64,000 bases of DNA, taken from Amoebophrya sp. A120 (Eukaryota > Sar > Dinophyceae > Syndiniales > Amoebophryaceae). A program made the translations under genes and the position numbers. The stretch spans positions 8,595,591-8,659,590 of the forward strand of contig CAJINV010000005.1 of assembly GCA_905178155.1 (NCBI GenBank). Reading direction: 5' to 3'. This document shows positions 1 to 10,890 of this stretch, piece by piece (the stretch's first letter is position 1; every line of letters begins with the position of its first letter). Below the pieces are notes generated by a model. The model searched no databases, had not been told where the DNA came from, and saw only the letters and a list, made by a program, of their open reading frames with translations.

Positions 1-2800
1 AACGGCGTTGCGGATCCGGAGGACCTGCTGCAAACTTTTTGGGTGGATGAGGGTCTGGACTCCGAAATTTACCTCGACGCCGTAGTAACGGTGATAGATG
101 TATGAGAGTGCACAAGAACTCCCCCTCGTACTTCTCATTTCTCATGGAAAACATCACCAACTCCAGACTGGTGTCCCTCCCGTTTCTATTATGCATGACA
201 AGCAGCACTACACGCCAGTGTAAGTTTGTCACGCAGTAGAACCGGCACTCGTGCTGATGCTTGTCGTGCCGTGTATGCTATACAAATGAAAGGGAGGGGG
301 AGTCAGTTGTGCACTGTCATATGATGTGACGAACATCGAGAGCCAGCTCCGCGACTACAAGGAAGCGGTGAAGCAACTCTACTGCGCCGACGTCGTATGA
401 ACTGCAAAAGTACCGTACTCGTACGAATCGCATTTATGCATTACAAATTTCTTCTTCAAACTAAAACAGCATGACAAATTTCTTTTGTCATGCTGACCTA
501 ATTTGTATTGCAATACTACGAATGCGATGGTGCATTTGCGGCGCATACGTTGTTCTGTGCAACAAGGTCGACCTGCTCCTACGTCAGCAAGATCTTCATG
601 TGGGAGATGTTGAACAAGCTTCTTGTACAAAGCCCAACAAGAACTTCTACTCTGAGGCAGCTACAACTTCTCACACCTCATCTTCGCAGCAGCTGGAGCT
701 CATTCCCGAGGAGCTTCGACGCTACAATCCAGACGCGGAGTTTCACCGGACCGTGAAGTGCGAGATTGGGCTCGACAAGATTCTGAACCAAAACTCGTTC
801 CGCCAAATAACGGACCGGGAAAAAATGGTAACTAGGCTGCAAAATGCGGAAGAACGGATGCTGGAGTGCGAGGAAGTCGTGGAAGCACAACTGCAAGATG
901 TTGAACGCGTGTGTTTAACGTCGGCCCCGAAGGGGGGACCCTCGCCTGGTCGTGGGGACCACGATGAACAGGGCAAAACAACAGCAATAACAGCAATATC
1001 AAGCGAGAAGAGGACCAAGGGAAACCAGAAAGTGTTCGACGCGGGGGTGGTATCAACTGCAAACGTGTCTGGTCTGGAAGAATGCATGTTTGTCATGCTT
1101 GTCTGGCATGACTCTTAAATCTGTCATGCGCGTTTCCCAAGAGCCGCATTTTTCTGCCATGCAGAAACGCGGTTTGTCATGCAGAATGGGCAACACCTAG
1201 AAGGTCAGAAACTTGTCATGCTGAGCCAGCACTTGTTGCCTCCTCATGATACGCCACCAAGCATCACAAGTTTATTCCCGACCCAGACACATTTGCATTT
1301 CATAGGTGGACCTGCGGCCGCACCTTGCCAACCAGATCAAGCCGATGCTGATCAGCATTCCTATGAATTGCAAAAGTATCGTACTAGTAGAAATCGCATT
1401 ACAAATTTCCTTAGCATGAGAAATAAAATTTGTAATGCGGATTTTTTACCTTAAAAAACAGACTTGTAATGCATGACTGCAATTAGTACGAGTGCGATAC
1501 TTTTGCGATTCATAATTCCGCAGGGCCGCCAAATCTCCTCGGCGGAGGCCTTCGAACGGCTAGTAGGAAAGTATGGAACTGCTCTCAGACGTTACAATTT
1601 CAACTGTCACACGAATTTGTCATGCGAAATAATACTATCAACACTGCCACGATCAAGCTACTTTGCATGACAAATTCTCGACGCGGACGCGCTAAATAGA
1701 GCTAGAATGATCCGCATCAAATCTGTAATGCAAGACGCGCAAGGTCGTGTTCCCTAGCATCATCTGTGCTACCCTTGTGCATCACAAATTCACGTATTAA
1801 CAGTTGCGAATGCAACATTCGAGAATTTGATAAAAAGTGGCTCTGGGAGGACGGCCTGCAGCTGCTGCGGGGAAAGGGAATTTTCCAAACAAGGGCCACA
1901 ACTAGTGCGGATTATGCAAGAAAAAAACTGTGTAAGTGTAAATCTGTGATGCAGAAAATGCAAAACAGTCACACTTGTCATGCCAGACAGCCATGAAGTC
2001 CGATTTTCATGCGTGTTTTCCCTTACAGACCATGCATGACAGGTTTTCTCTGTCATGTAGAGCAAATTTGTGATGCTGTCAGCCAAAGAAAGTTACACTT
2101 ACACACTTTTTTTCCTGGATACGGATGGAATGATGAATAATATTAATATTGCGACCACGTACGCCTTTCAACTGGTTGGCGAGCTTTACGAGGTCGTGGA
2201 GGTCGGGCACCTGTCAAATAATCGAGCAACTGCTGGTGCTGCCGACGTCGTCGGAGAAGGAAATAGAAAAAGTACAGATGCAGCGGGTGTTAAAGCGGCA
2301 AGCTTCTCGAAAAAACAGAGAGTCGAGAGGACTCAGGTTGGGCAGGAGGAGGACCTGGTGGTGGAATTTCAAGAAAAGACAGCGCGTCCTGCGCTCGTAT
2401 CAAGTGCAAAAATGTCTGGGTCTGGATTTGTAATGCAGTTCTTCAAGGACAACAAGATCTGTAATGCATGGATACCATTGGCCAGTTTTTTTGTCGTGCT
2501 GGGTGGCAGTTTGTAATGCTAAACACGAATGAATCGGCAAGGAGCCGAGGGAAATTCCTCATGCTGTCATGCCGTACAAGCAGCAAGTTTGCAATGCAAG
2601 TATCAGCAACACAAGTTTCCAGACCCAGACACTTTTGCATTTGATAGCTCGCGGCGGGGAACAACAACGACAAAATTGTTGAGTCCAAGTTTCTGTTTCT
2701 GGCTTTTCGCTCGGCGGAAAAAAATCCCGATTTTTTGGAAAACAAACTGAAAACGGAACTACTGGCAATCACTACTAGTTGTATCACGACCACGCATTGA
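1..2800 (+). CDS. CobW/ZNG1-family GTPase (metallochaperone type), 5' end outside window
   Basis: Reading from base 1 in frame 1, the exons join across seven elements into one frame ending at TGA 2798-2800. Seen: a strand ending LDAVVTVID (bases 70-100), the NKVDLL guanine-specificity motif (NKxD, G4) near 560-580, then LRRYNPDAEFHRT (near 720-750), the usual NP-A-hydrophobic-RT step after G4 in CobW proteins. A C-terminal part follows with LLRGKGIF (1860-1890) and a final ESKFLFLAF strand (2680-2710), matching a CobW_C domain. Family knowledge: CobW/COG0523 proteins are GTP-dependent metal chaperones; ZNG1 delivers zinc to methionine aminopeptidase. The P-loop and CxCC motif would lie upstream of the window. 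A low-complexity acidic stretch (2220-2390) is unusual. Exons: 1-100, 327-395, 553-1050, 1310-1361, 1520-1582, 1825-1912, 2127-2397, 2652-2800. Family confidence is high; the exact orthologue is not settled. Confidence 0.85.
101..321 (+). mobile_element. TAT-element family K, in CobW gene
   Basis: Starts TATGAGAGTGCACAAGAAC and ends TTGTGCACTGTCATA, an inverted pair. Flanks agatg/tgatg. Removing it with one flank copy joins VTVID to VTNIESQL in frame. Confidence 0.75.
396..547 (+). mobile_element. TAT-element family A, in CobW gene
   Basis: Left end TATGAACTGCAAAAGTACCG, right end a diverged inverse (gcgatggtgcatttgcggcgcata). Target copies cgtcg/cgttg. Removal joins ADVV to LCNKVDLL and so rebuilds the GTPase G4 motif. 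Confidence 0.8.
1051..1304 (+). mobile_element. TAT-element family B, in CobW gene
   Basis: TATCAACTGCAAACGTGTC at the left and an inverted match ending GCATTTCATA at the right; exact 5-bp target duplication ggtgg. Interior carries several TTTGTCATGC motifs. Frame continues after removal. Confidence 0.88.
1362..1514 (+). mobile_element. TAT-element family A, in CobW gene
   Basis: TATGAATTGCAAAAGTATCG against an inverted right end ACTTTTGCGATTCATA; target duplication attcc exact. Removal joins LISI to PQGRQISS in frame. Confidence 0.9.
1583..1824 (+). mobile_element. Element family I (TCTC...GAGA ends), in CobW gene
   Basis: Ends differ from the TAT class: TCTCAGACGTTACAATTTCA at the left and an inverted relative ending GAATGCAACATTCGAGA. 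No clear target duplication, yet removal from TCTC to GAGA keeps the frame (KYGTA to FDKKWLW). Confidence 0.65.
1913..2121 (+). mobile_element. TAT-element family G, in CobW gene
   Basis: TATGCAAGAAAAAAACTGTG at the left; TTACACTTACACACTTTTTT near the right end, which finishes CCTGGATA. Target duplication cggat exact; removal keeps the frame. Confidence 0.88.
2398..2646 (+). mobile_element. TAT-element family B, in CobW gene
   Basis: TATCAAGTGCAAAAATGTCT and inverted right end AGACACTTTTGCATTTGATA; target duplication gctcg exact. Removal joins the acidic linker to the last exon in frame. Confidence 0.92.
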
Positions 2801-3608
2801 AAGAGATAGTACCTCCATTACTAGCTGCACTTGCGCAAAATAAATCATGAGAACGATGTTTATTTTTCCAAGCGACGTCGCACACGTCATCATCTGCAAA
2901 GAATTTCAGGCCGGAATAAACTGTTGCTGCCTCGACCAAAGCAGGAAACTTTTTCTGTTACCATGACGTGTTGGAAAGATCATGATCAAAATCACAGAAA
3001 GTCGAGGAAAAAGCTCGGTGTCGTGGAGTCGAAGGCGTTAATCGAAAAGATAAAGATGCAGTACCACGTAGCAGCATTTTATGTTTGATGGGAGATGGAC
3101 ATCGATGACAACAACAGCGATCTTGAAGATCACGGTATTATCATGGACAACTACCCATCATCCTCCATCACAAGCCTCTCAAGAGCTACGTATACTACCG
3201 GCAACTCCATGCTTCGTCTGTATTGTTTTTCTATGAATAGAAGATGACAACACCTCCAGCGATCAAGATCATGGTGCTCTCGTGGACAAGCCATTTGAGA
3301 GCTACGCTGTTTGTTAGCCTGTCGTTGTAAGTCCAGCATCAGTCGATGTTTTGTGAAGATGACTTTGATCATTGATAGAAGTTCTTGTCCCACCAGTTTG
3401 TTGTAGCACCTTTTGCGGCACCTAAGTACGATGTTGAATGAGTTGGAAAACAAAGATTGTTGCTGCTTTACTTCGGGAGTATCAGGTCGGAATAAATAAA
3501 GAACGGTTACTCTATCTTGTGAACCGTATTGCGTGCTGACTCTCTATTTTTTCAACAGCACAAATCCTGCAAGGGGGCGACACCGACAGAGAATATTCAA
3601 TTGTGATC
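2801..3608. other. Intergenic, no gene seen
   Basis: AT-rich 3' flank of the CobW gene and 5' flank of the next gene. Short open frames here show no family features and no element ends. Nothing else recognised. Confidence 0.5.
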
Positions 3609-6600
3609 ATGGGCGTGTTATCTTCACCTAATGCTAGTACATCTCCCGCCAGGGAAGGTGGACCTGGACGATGGCAGTACTATAATTTGGACGATAAAGA
3701 TGAAGATCTGGACGACAAGAACTTTGATACCACCTTTGTGGTTCCTCCAGTAGGTGACTCTACTACTTCTTGCGGTTGTTCGCCAAGAACAGAAGCAGCC
3801 CTGACCTGGCGGTCGCTTTCTGACGCCCGGATATGGGTGGACTCTCAAACGTTACGTTCTCAACTATTACATGAATTTGTCGTGCAAAACTCCCTTAAGC
3901 CGCCAGATCATCAATGACTGCTTCGCATGACAAACTTCCGCAGGGCCGCTAAAAAACAGCGTTGAAATTATCTGTGCGGCCACGTCTGTGATGCGACAGC
4001 AGCAAGCTTGGCTCTTTGACTGTTGTCGTTCCTGCATTGCAAATTCATGTGACAGTTGAGAGTGTACCTTTTGAGAAGGCCATCCCGGATTCTGCAAACG
4101 TGGGTGACGCCGGAGGACTATGCCGATCTGGTCTGGTACGGGAGTGTCAGGATCGAAATCGACAAATAAATCGCAAAACTTGTAATGCATAAAATGTAGG
4201 GCCCATAAGGCCTGTGTTGGAAAGGAGGCAAATGAGACCGATTGCAAGCCTGTTTAGCCCTAAACATGTACTGCCAGAGTAGCATGACAGGCGCAGTCTT
4301 CTTTGCCTAAACAGCATGACACGCTGGGTTTTGGTGCTCCCAAAATTTGTCATGCGTCACTTGGAAACTGAGGCTCCGACTGGTATCGATTCTCATTTTA
4401 TGCATTACATACAAATTATTTCGATTTTGTTGATTTCGATCCTGACGCTTCCATATCTGGCTCGAAGACAAGGTGGAACAGGTTGCGAAAACGATCGAGA
4501 TTTTTCGAGAAAGTAGTCCACCTCGTGCGTATGACAATGGCAATTCTAAAAATTCTTCTGCGAAGATTGTCCTTGAACAAGACGTGCTGGCTGAGCACAA
4601 AGCAGGTGAGGTTGGCGCAGTAGAACAGAAGAAAAACAAAAGGGTCCGAGGACAGCACTGCCTTGAAAGAATTTCCAAGCAGCTCTGGAACAACCGCGAG
4701 GTCGTGGACGAGGCAAGTGCAACTCCAACTCCAACTCCTGTAGTTCTTACGCAAGACGACCTACTGGGCGAAGATGAGAGGACGGGGACCGCGACCACGC
4801 GGCCGGTGAGGGGGATAGCATCAAGGCCAGACCAGCACGACCTCCAGGACATCAACTCATGGGCCCGCAGCGGGCCAGCTGTGCAGCAGGAGCTACGGGA
4901 TGTTGATCCTGAAGCTGTAGTCCGGGACGAGGACCACGGGGGAGAGCTGGTGGACCGCGACGATGTTGAGCTGCCGTGGGCTGCAAGAACAGCAGCACGG
5001 CAGGGATTTTATTCCAGATATCCATATGCTAGCAGTAAAAATGCAGCAGCTGAAGGTCATGTAAGAAATGTCCAACCTTGTAGCTCTAGCTGCTGTCCCG
5101 GTGAGACGAGCTCTTGCGAGAGAACGGACAAGAGAACCACATCATCTCCGCCGAGATCAAGTTGTCTTCAAAACTCCTTTATAAGTGGCACAACCTCAAA
5201 AAATAATTATTTGCCGTCCCAAGCCGTTGCCGATGCGATAAATGTCGTCGACCACCTGGAAGATCATGCTAGTGGAGGACTACGAGAGGACCACAAACAA
5301 GTCGTCGGGGATGGAAGTCGTAGTCGGAAGGATCTTCATGTTGACCTTCTCCGCCTGCCACTCCTCGCCCCCGCCGATTCCCATCCCAACGCCGCTTTCT
5401 GCGTTTTTTCCGATCCTTGCCTCCTGCACCTTCCGACCTGGGAATTCCGGAATTTGGCGGCCGTCTTCGGTGGAGGATCCCGTACTGCAGCTTCAGAACA
5501 TGCAGGTCTTCCTCGTACCTTGTCGGAAGGACTTATAGATGTTGCTCCTTGTCCTGCATCACAGCAGCATCGGAGGAGAAAGCTAGCCCGCAAGCATTTG
5601 CGGTCGCTGATCCAAAACTTGGTCCAGTATGTCGTCAGCGGCACTTCTGCCGCGTCGATCAGCTGCAATGGAGAAATTCCAGCGGGAGAAATTGGCGAAG
5701 ATACAGCCAGACCTTGCAGGAGCATAATCCAGAGGAGCCACGAAGTCGAAGACGCCACGGCTGCTGCAGGCCATTATCATCAAAACGTGTTCCGAAACGG
5801 GTTTTTGATCAAGCCCAGGAACGGGCTATCCTGTGCAAAAGTATCGTACTCGTATAATTATTGCAGTCATGCATTACAAATTTTTTTCTTGAGGTAAATC
5901 CGCATGGCAAATTGAATTTCTCATACTGGGGAACTTTGTAATGCATTAATACGAGCAGTACGATACTTTTGCAATGCATACGGGCACGACTCCTTTGGCG
6001 TGACGGCGTTTCCGATGGCAGACCTCGTCGCGGAGCTACAACTCCCGAGGGAAAAAACTACAACAGCAAAGGATCATGCGCGACGCAGGGAGGACGGACA
6101 GGGACAGCGGGAGTCGTGCCGCAGTTCTTCGAATTTTCCCACCAAAAAATGTACTTCTAGAGCCGCCAACATGATGAACATGCCGCGTCCACCTCCGAAA
6201 GACACTACAGATGGGTTAACATGTCGTTCGGTAGTTGCACCACGCCGGCCTGAGCAGCAGGATGCAGCCCACCAGCAGCACGAGGACCAGGCTGGCGGTC
6301 AGCACTTCTTGTTCCGGCCGCGTACAATAAAAGTTCCTGCCTCGCTAACGGACCGGGTGTTCACGGCAATCCAGACCGCTTTCTGCATTCGAGGCGGGAC
6401 GACGGGGACCACGAACAAAAACAGCAGAATCCGTGACAGCTGGTGTCGGGAGAACTGGCAGCTGAGTCAGGTGCCGGATGGAGTGGTCCTACAGCCCTTG
6501 TTTGTCACCAGACTATTGTCTAGTACTGATAATGGTAATGGTGAAGAAGATCAAGTTCAAGAAGGAGATTATGCAGGAAGCGGGACCACGCCTCACGGGC

Positions 6601-8186
6601 TTCACGCTGCGTCCACCTCAGCACAGCTGAGCTGCTCCACCGCTGCACCACGGGGTATGGATTGCACAGGTACCGTGCTACAACTTCTAGGGGATGAAAA
6701 GATCGCATTTAGTGCTACTTCTACTTCCCCAATCGAGATAAAAGTGCACGTGGTGGGGTATCAAAAGGAAAAAGTCTCCCTCCCCATATCGAAACGAAAA
6801 TTTTTGATGCTGATTTGTGACCACAAATCAGCCTGCGTACAAGGCAAACGGGACCCACATGGCGCATTGTACAGCGAGTGTGTCACCATGCGTTTTCGCC
6901 TATGTCAGACCTGTTTCTCATGCTCAGCTGCTACCCAGATGCGTACCCAAATGGGCTTAGATAGAATATGCCGAAAAGCTCTTGCTGCAATACAGTGTAC
7001 ACAAATCCAGCAACACGAAAGGCAAAAAAAAAAAATCCAGCAACACAAATTGTCTTTTGAATACGGGGTGGCGGCTTTTTTCACTTTGATATGGGGAAGG
7101 AAGTGGTTGGCGCGACCGTGAAGCAGTACCCGCCGGACATACTTTGGATCGACGGCACGGGGAAGTATGGGAGTGTCAGGATCGAAATCGACAAAATCGA
7201 AAAACTTGCAATGCATGAAATGTACGGCGCGCAAGGTCTGTGTTGGGAAGAAGGCAAATGAGACCGATTGCAAGCCTGTTTAGGGCGGGAAGAAGACGCG
7301 TTGCCAGAGCAGCATGACAGGAGCAGTCTTCTTTGCCCAAACAGCATGACAGACTGGATTTTGCAGCTCCCGAAATTTGTCATGCGCCACTCGAAAACTG
7401 AGGCTCCAACTGGTATCGATTTTATGCATCACAAATTTTTCGATTTTGTTGATTTCGATCCTGACGCATCCATAGGAAAGTGTGGGTCTTTAACCGATGG
7501 AAGCTGGACGACTCTAAGGCACGCGACCGGATTATGGGAGTGTCAGGATCGAAATCGTCAAAGTTACAATAGTTTGCCATGCATAAAATGCAGGGCACGT
7601 AACGCCTGTATTGGGGAACATGCAAATGAGACCCATTGCAAGTCTGTTTAGGGGAAGCCGATGCGCTGCCAGAGCAGCATGACAGGAGCAGTCTTCTTCG
7701 CCCAAACACCATGACAGACTGGATCTGGGTGCTCCCGAAATTTGGCATGCGTCACTTGGAGACTGAGGCTCCAACTGACATCGATTTTGTGCATTGCAAG
7801 TTATTTCAACTTTGTCGATTTCGATCCTGACACTCCCATACGGATTTTTCTCCAGTTCCTTGCAGACCAGCTACGGCGGTACTGGAGTGGAACCTTCGTG
7901 TATCGCAAAAAAAAATTTTACAGTTACACATTGTCTTGCAGGCCAAGCAAGACAGACAAGTTCTGTCATGCCGGATATGCATAGGAGCCTCGTTTCGTAT
8001 GTGTTTTCCCGTAGGATTTCTGCATTGCAAGTTTTCACTCTCATGCAGAGAAATTTGTGTTGCCGAAATCACTACAAGTGTGTAACTGTGACACTTTTTT
8101 CGTGGGATATCGCGGCAAAAAGTTTGGCTTTGGTGGAGGGGATAAACAAGATTCGGAGGAGCAGCTCTCAGTATGATCCAGAGTAA
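3609..8186 (+). CDS. Uncharacterised multi-exon protein, about 890 residues after element removal
   Basis: Not recognised. From ATG 3609 the frame passes through exons 3609-3842, 4077-4136, 4461-5826, 5986-6758, 7097-7165, 7480-7532, 7846-7900 and 8115-8186 (TAA) once the seven elements between them are removed. Every junction is in frame. The N-terminal part is acidic (DDKDEDLDDKNFD). The long central exons are Ser/Thr/Gln/His-rich and probably disordered. The C-terminal part looks folded, with short exons giving QYPPDILWIDGTGK, VWVFNRWKLDD and FLQFLADQLRRYW. No transmembrane segment or signal peptide is obvious. The central exon could hide an ordinary intron, because another frame is also open at 5242-5538. 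Function is not inferred. Confidence 0.6.
3843..4076 (+). mobile_element. Element family I, in uncharacterised gene
   Basis: TCTCAAACGTTACGTTCTCA at the left; right end GACAGTTGAGAGTG...TTTTGAGA is the inverse. Removal keeps frame (WVD to RPSRILQTW). Interior shares a stretch ending TAAGCCGCCAGA with the copy near 9460. Confidence 0.65.
4137..4455 (+). mobile_element. TAT-element family E
   Basis: TACGGGAGTGTCAGGATCGA at the left and inverted TCGATCCTGACGCTTCCATA at the right; target duplication tctgg exact. Frame restored (DLVW to LEDKVEQ). Confidence 0.9.
5827..5980 (+). mobile_element. TAT-element family A
   Basis: TATCCTGTGCAAAAGTATCG at the left; inverted right end CGATACTTTTGCAATGCATA; target duplication cgggc exact; frame restored. 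The right end has no AG at the junction, so GT-AG splicing at the repeat boundary is not available. Confidence 0.92.
6759..7091 (+). mobile_element. TAT-element family H
   Basis: TATCAAAAGGAAAAAGTCTC at the left, inverted right end ending TTTTTTCACTTTGATA; target duplication tgggg exact; frame restored. Contains an A-rich duplication (aaaaaatccagcaacac) near 7020. Confidence 0.88.
7166..7474 (+). mobile_element. TAT-element family E
   Basis: TATGGGAGTGTCAGGATCGA and inverted end TCCTGACGCATCCATA; flanks ggaag/ggaaa. Removal joins WIDGTGK to VWVFNRW. Confidence 0.88.
7533..7840 (+). mobile_element. TAT-element family E
   Basis: TATGGGAGTGTCAGGATCGA and inverted end GATCCTGACACTCCCATA; target duplication cggat exact; frame restored. 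Very similar inside to the copy 58 bp upstream. Confidence 0.92.
7901..8109 (+). mobile_element. TAT-element family G
   Basis: TATCGCAAAAAAAAATTTTA at the left, GTGTAACTGTGACAC then TTTTTTCGTGGGATA at the right; flanks tcgtg/tcgcg. Removal leads to the terminal exon ending QYDPE-stop. Confidence 0.85.
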
Positions 8187-8494
8187 ATTCATCATTTCCG
8201 CCGTACTGCACGAACTACACGAGGCCATTATAATACAAGCACGGTTTCTGCACGGCAAAACTTGCCTTCAGTCCTGAAGATATTCTATCAGCATGACAAC
8301 TGGGACTGTCGGGTAAGTTGCAGCTGGTGACACTTGTCATTCATTTTGTCCGTGTCGTGCGGGAAGAAATTTGTATTGCATAGTAGTACTTCTAGAGAAG
8401 AAGGAAAGAGAAGTCGGGCCAGCGAAGAGAACAGTAGTCCACCGGGGCAACAAGAAATTCTTGTCCGTGATAAAAATCATCGTTTCGCTCTTCA

Positions 8495-8655
8495 TAGGCA
8501 AAATGCAAAAGTATCGCACTCGTAGTAAAAGCAATAGTACGTAGGCATGCATTACGTTTCCGACGACCAATCAGCATTACAAATTACATTTCTAAAAACG
8601 GTCTGAGCCAATTTGTAATGGAATCCATACTCGTGCGATACTTCTGCAATGCATA
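8495..8655 (+). mobile_element. TAT-element family A, ends diverged
   Basis: Inverted pair ATGCAAAAGTATCGCACTCG and CGTGCGATACTTCTGCAATG, with interior CATTACAAAT and TTTGTAATGG motifs. Left terminus altered and target duplication not clear. Confidence 0.65.
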
Positions 8656-8755
8656 CCTCCTGAATGCCGCCTGGATTGGCTGGTTTCTAGCGATTGCCGC
8701 CCAAGATTGGGGGAGATCACGTACCAGGGCGCCGCTTTCGCGACGAATCAGAAAC

Positions 8756-8984
8756 TATATCACGGTACACATCAACTCCACCTCCCCCGGCTACTTTTGC
8801 AGTTCATAATGAGACAATACGACCGTCCGCGCCTGGACATGTCACAACTCATGCACAAGAACAAGCTACATTCGCTAGTACTCTGACCCCTGTCTCTACT
8901 ACTATCAATCTAAGAAACCCTGTTGCTGCTTATGCCATAGTACAAATGAGGAGGAGGGAGAGCAGTTTGTTGTGCCCTCTCATA
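8756..8984 (+). mobile_element. TAT-element family K, probable
   Basis: Left TATATCACGGTACACATCAA, right end TTGTTGTGCCCTCTCATA, the inverse of the family K start at 101. Only a 3-bp flank repeat (aac). Confidence 0.5.
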
Positions 8985-9429
8985 AACTATCCAAAAGCAT
9001 GGCCGCCAAACTGTGGGAATTCTTGTGACAAGCTGCAACTTTGTTTATAATACAACAGTTCGCAGATTTGATGATTCTTGCCGAGAGCGACGTGCGCGCC
9101 GTGTGAAGACCGGGGCAGGCGCCTACAGAAAAATCGAGTGTTGGTGCGTCTACAGCTAGATTTACTGCAGTAGCAGGAGCAGCAGCTGCTTTCGATGATG
9201 GAGTTCTATTTCCAGCACAACTTCTAGTTGTAGTGTGAAAATCATACAAAAAATTCGAACAAAATCTCAGGTCGAGCTCGAGCCTCACGGCTCTCTTGCC
9301 GAAATTGTACACAACGTACGGGATCATGTTGTTCATCTTGTTTCTACAATCGGTCGGTAACGATGAAAAAGTGATCCGAAACGAAAATTTTTGCAGCTTG
9401 AAAGTGATCATGATCAAAATCGAAATCGT

Positions 9430-9658
9430 TCGTGTAGGGAGTTGCATCGATTTGCCACGCAAAACTACCCTAAGCCGCCAGACGCACGATGGCGATCAAG
9501 CTGTCTCGCATGACAAATCTCCGAAGCTGCGCTAAACAGCATCTAAAGCTTTTCCAAATATGGGACGCGAAAGCAGCAAGCTTGCTCCTTTGAGTGTTGC
9601 TGTTCTTGCATGTTACATGCAAGTTCATGTAACAGCTGATAGTGTAACTGATTTGAGA
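9430..9658 (+). mobile_element. Element family I, left end degraded
   Basis: Matches the 3843-4076 element along CTAAGCCGCCAGA and AGCAGCAAGCTTG, with the right end GTTCATGTAACAGCTGATAG then GATTTGAGA. The left terminus is not recognisable. Confidence 0.5.
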
Positions 9659-9866
9659 ACGCCATACGCGGATGGTCCTCGCGAGTGGGAGGTTTGCATT
9701 ACGAAATCGAAGGGGAACATATAGGCGCCGACGGGGGTTCCGCGGGGCCACTCAACACAGTTGAAGGAAGTGAACACGTTGACGCGCCGTCGTCCAACTA
9801 CTATGCGGACTTCGCTGCAGGTCTGGCGGACGTGTTCTAAATTCCTGCGGGCTGTGTCGTGTGCTA
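9659..9866 (+). pseudogene. Remnant of the 21104-22042 secreted repeat-protein gene
   Basis: The last third of the gene at 21104-22042 recurs here: GSEHVDAPSSNYYADF-like sequence, a FAAGLAD-like run and a terminal GCVVC-stop. It lacks the signal peptide and the first repeats, and the frame is broken. It begins immediately after the family I element, so that element or a rearrangement replaced the 5' part. Confidence 0.65.
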
Positions 9867-10104
9867 AATTCAATTGGCACACACGGCCAGGCGCCGGACC
9901 TGGATAAAACCAAGGGTAGAACAAAAAAGCAGGAGCCAATCGTAAGCGTAAGCCGGGTCACGATTTATATATTATAAATATCGTTGCCGTCGTTCCTGCT
10001 GGGGTATTCGACTCTTTTACGAGTTTGACTGCTATCTCTCTGTACTACACGACCTGGAAATAAATGTCCTACTTCCGGATCATGGATCGAGGAATTATAT
10101 CATA

Positions 10105-10109
10105 ATTAG
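10105..10109. repeat. Target-site duplication of copia element (left copy)
   Basis: attag here and again at 18772-18776, directly abutting the two LTRs. Confidence 0.9.
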
Positions 10110-10675
10110 TGTTGGACTTTGAACACACCTGCCACACTGAGTGGCCAAAGCTTCTACCTTCGAGAGGTCTCTAACACGTTCAAACACTTCAATCTCTCAG
10201 CAGACAGGGCGAAAGCCTCTGGCTGCGTTGCATCCTGTGAAGATTCATCATGCAAGGTTCACCATAGTCATCACTCCATCACCACAGGCTCTGAGGCTCC
10301 AGATCTCTAGTCATTCTGGGACCTACTTCCCACTCTGTATGGGTGCGATTTTATCAGGGACGGAGGTCCCTGGTAAAGTTTTTATCTAGGTCGGAGCTCC
10401 TTGATAAAGTCTTGATCCAGGATTTGGCTAGATTCTGGACCATTCTGAGATCAGCCAAATCGGTGCCGTAGGAGCCTGCGTAGGGATTTGATCTAGGACC
10501 CGGGTCCCTGGTAAAGATTTTACCAGGGTCGCCGGTCCTTGATAAAATCGATCCGAACCAAGAGAGCCTGATCTACTCAAATTCTTCATCATTTGTATTT
10601 GGAGAGCAGGCATTTCGGGATCTCTGAGAAGCTTCAGTCTTGCGTGGAGGTAGGGTTTAGATCACATGACCAACA
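10110..10675 (-). repeat. 3' LTR of Ty1/copia element (element on minus strand)
   Basis: 566 bp, TGTTGG at one end and CCAACA at the other. Aligned with 18206-18771 at the same length, with few substitutions and two small compensating indels. Adjacent bases 10676-10684 read GCGGAGGGG on the minus strand, a plausible polypurine tract. Confidence 0.93.
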
Positions 10676-10890
10676 CCCCTCCGCAATCGATGCAGTCTGT
10701 AGCCCCTAAGAGTCCTACTCTACCTTGTTCCTAAATAGATATAAAGTTGCATAAATTCCCCTCCTCGGGTCAGAATCCAAAGTCTACAGCGTACAACACT
10801 AAAGCTACTCCACTATCATCGTAGAAACTAGTATAGAAAGAAGCATCAAAATCATCCCCATCATCCGACTGGGCGCCAGGATGAGAAGAG

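Larger units (their letters stand above)
8187..9430. other. Unresolved stretch downstream of uncharacterised gene; possible further exons
   Basis: Open segments exist in more than one frame, for example NAAWIGWFLAIAAQDW (8664-8711) and an out-of-frame piece SKFIISAVLHELHEA (8180-8224). They flank two elements, so a second small gene is possible. I cannot fix its frame, start or stop. Confidence 0.3.
9659..10109 (+). repeat. Left repeat unit, part upstream of the retrotransposon
   Basis: Colinear with about 21900-22260: the same gene tail, the same CACGGCCAGGCGCCGGACCT block, the same Tyr-rich UTR and ggatcgaggaattatat. The match resumes at 18772 on the other side of the copia element and runs to about 20300. 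Confidence 0.8.

Noticed and set aside
7097-8240. Reading the end of the 3609-8186 gene as an MBOAT acyltransferase because of SAVLHEL
   Set aside because: That piece is out of frame with the preceding exon, which ends in a stop, and no other MBOAT motif is present.
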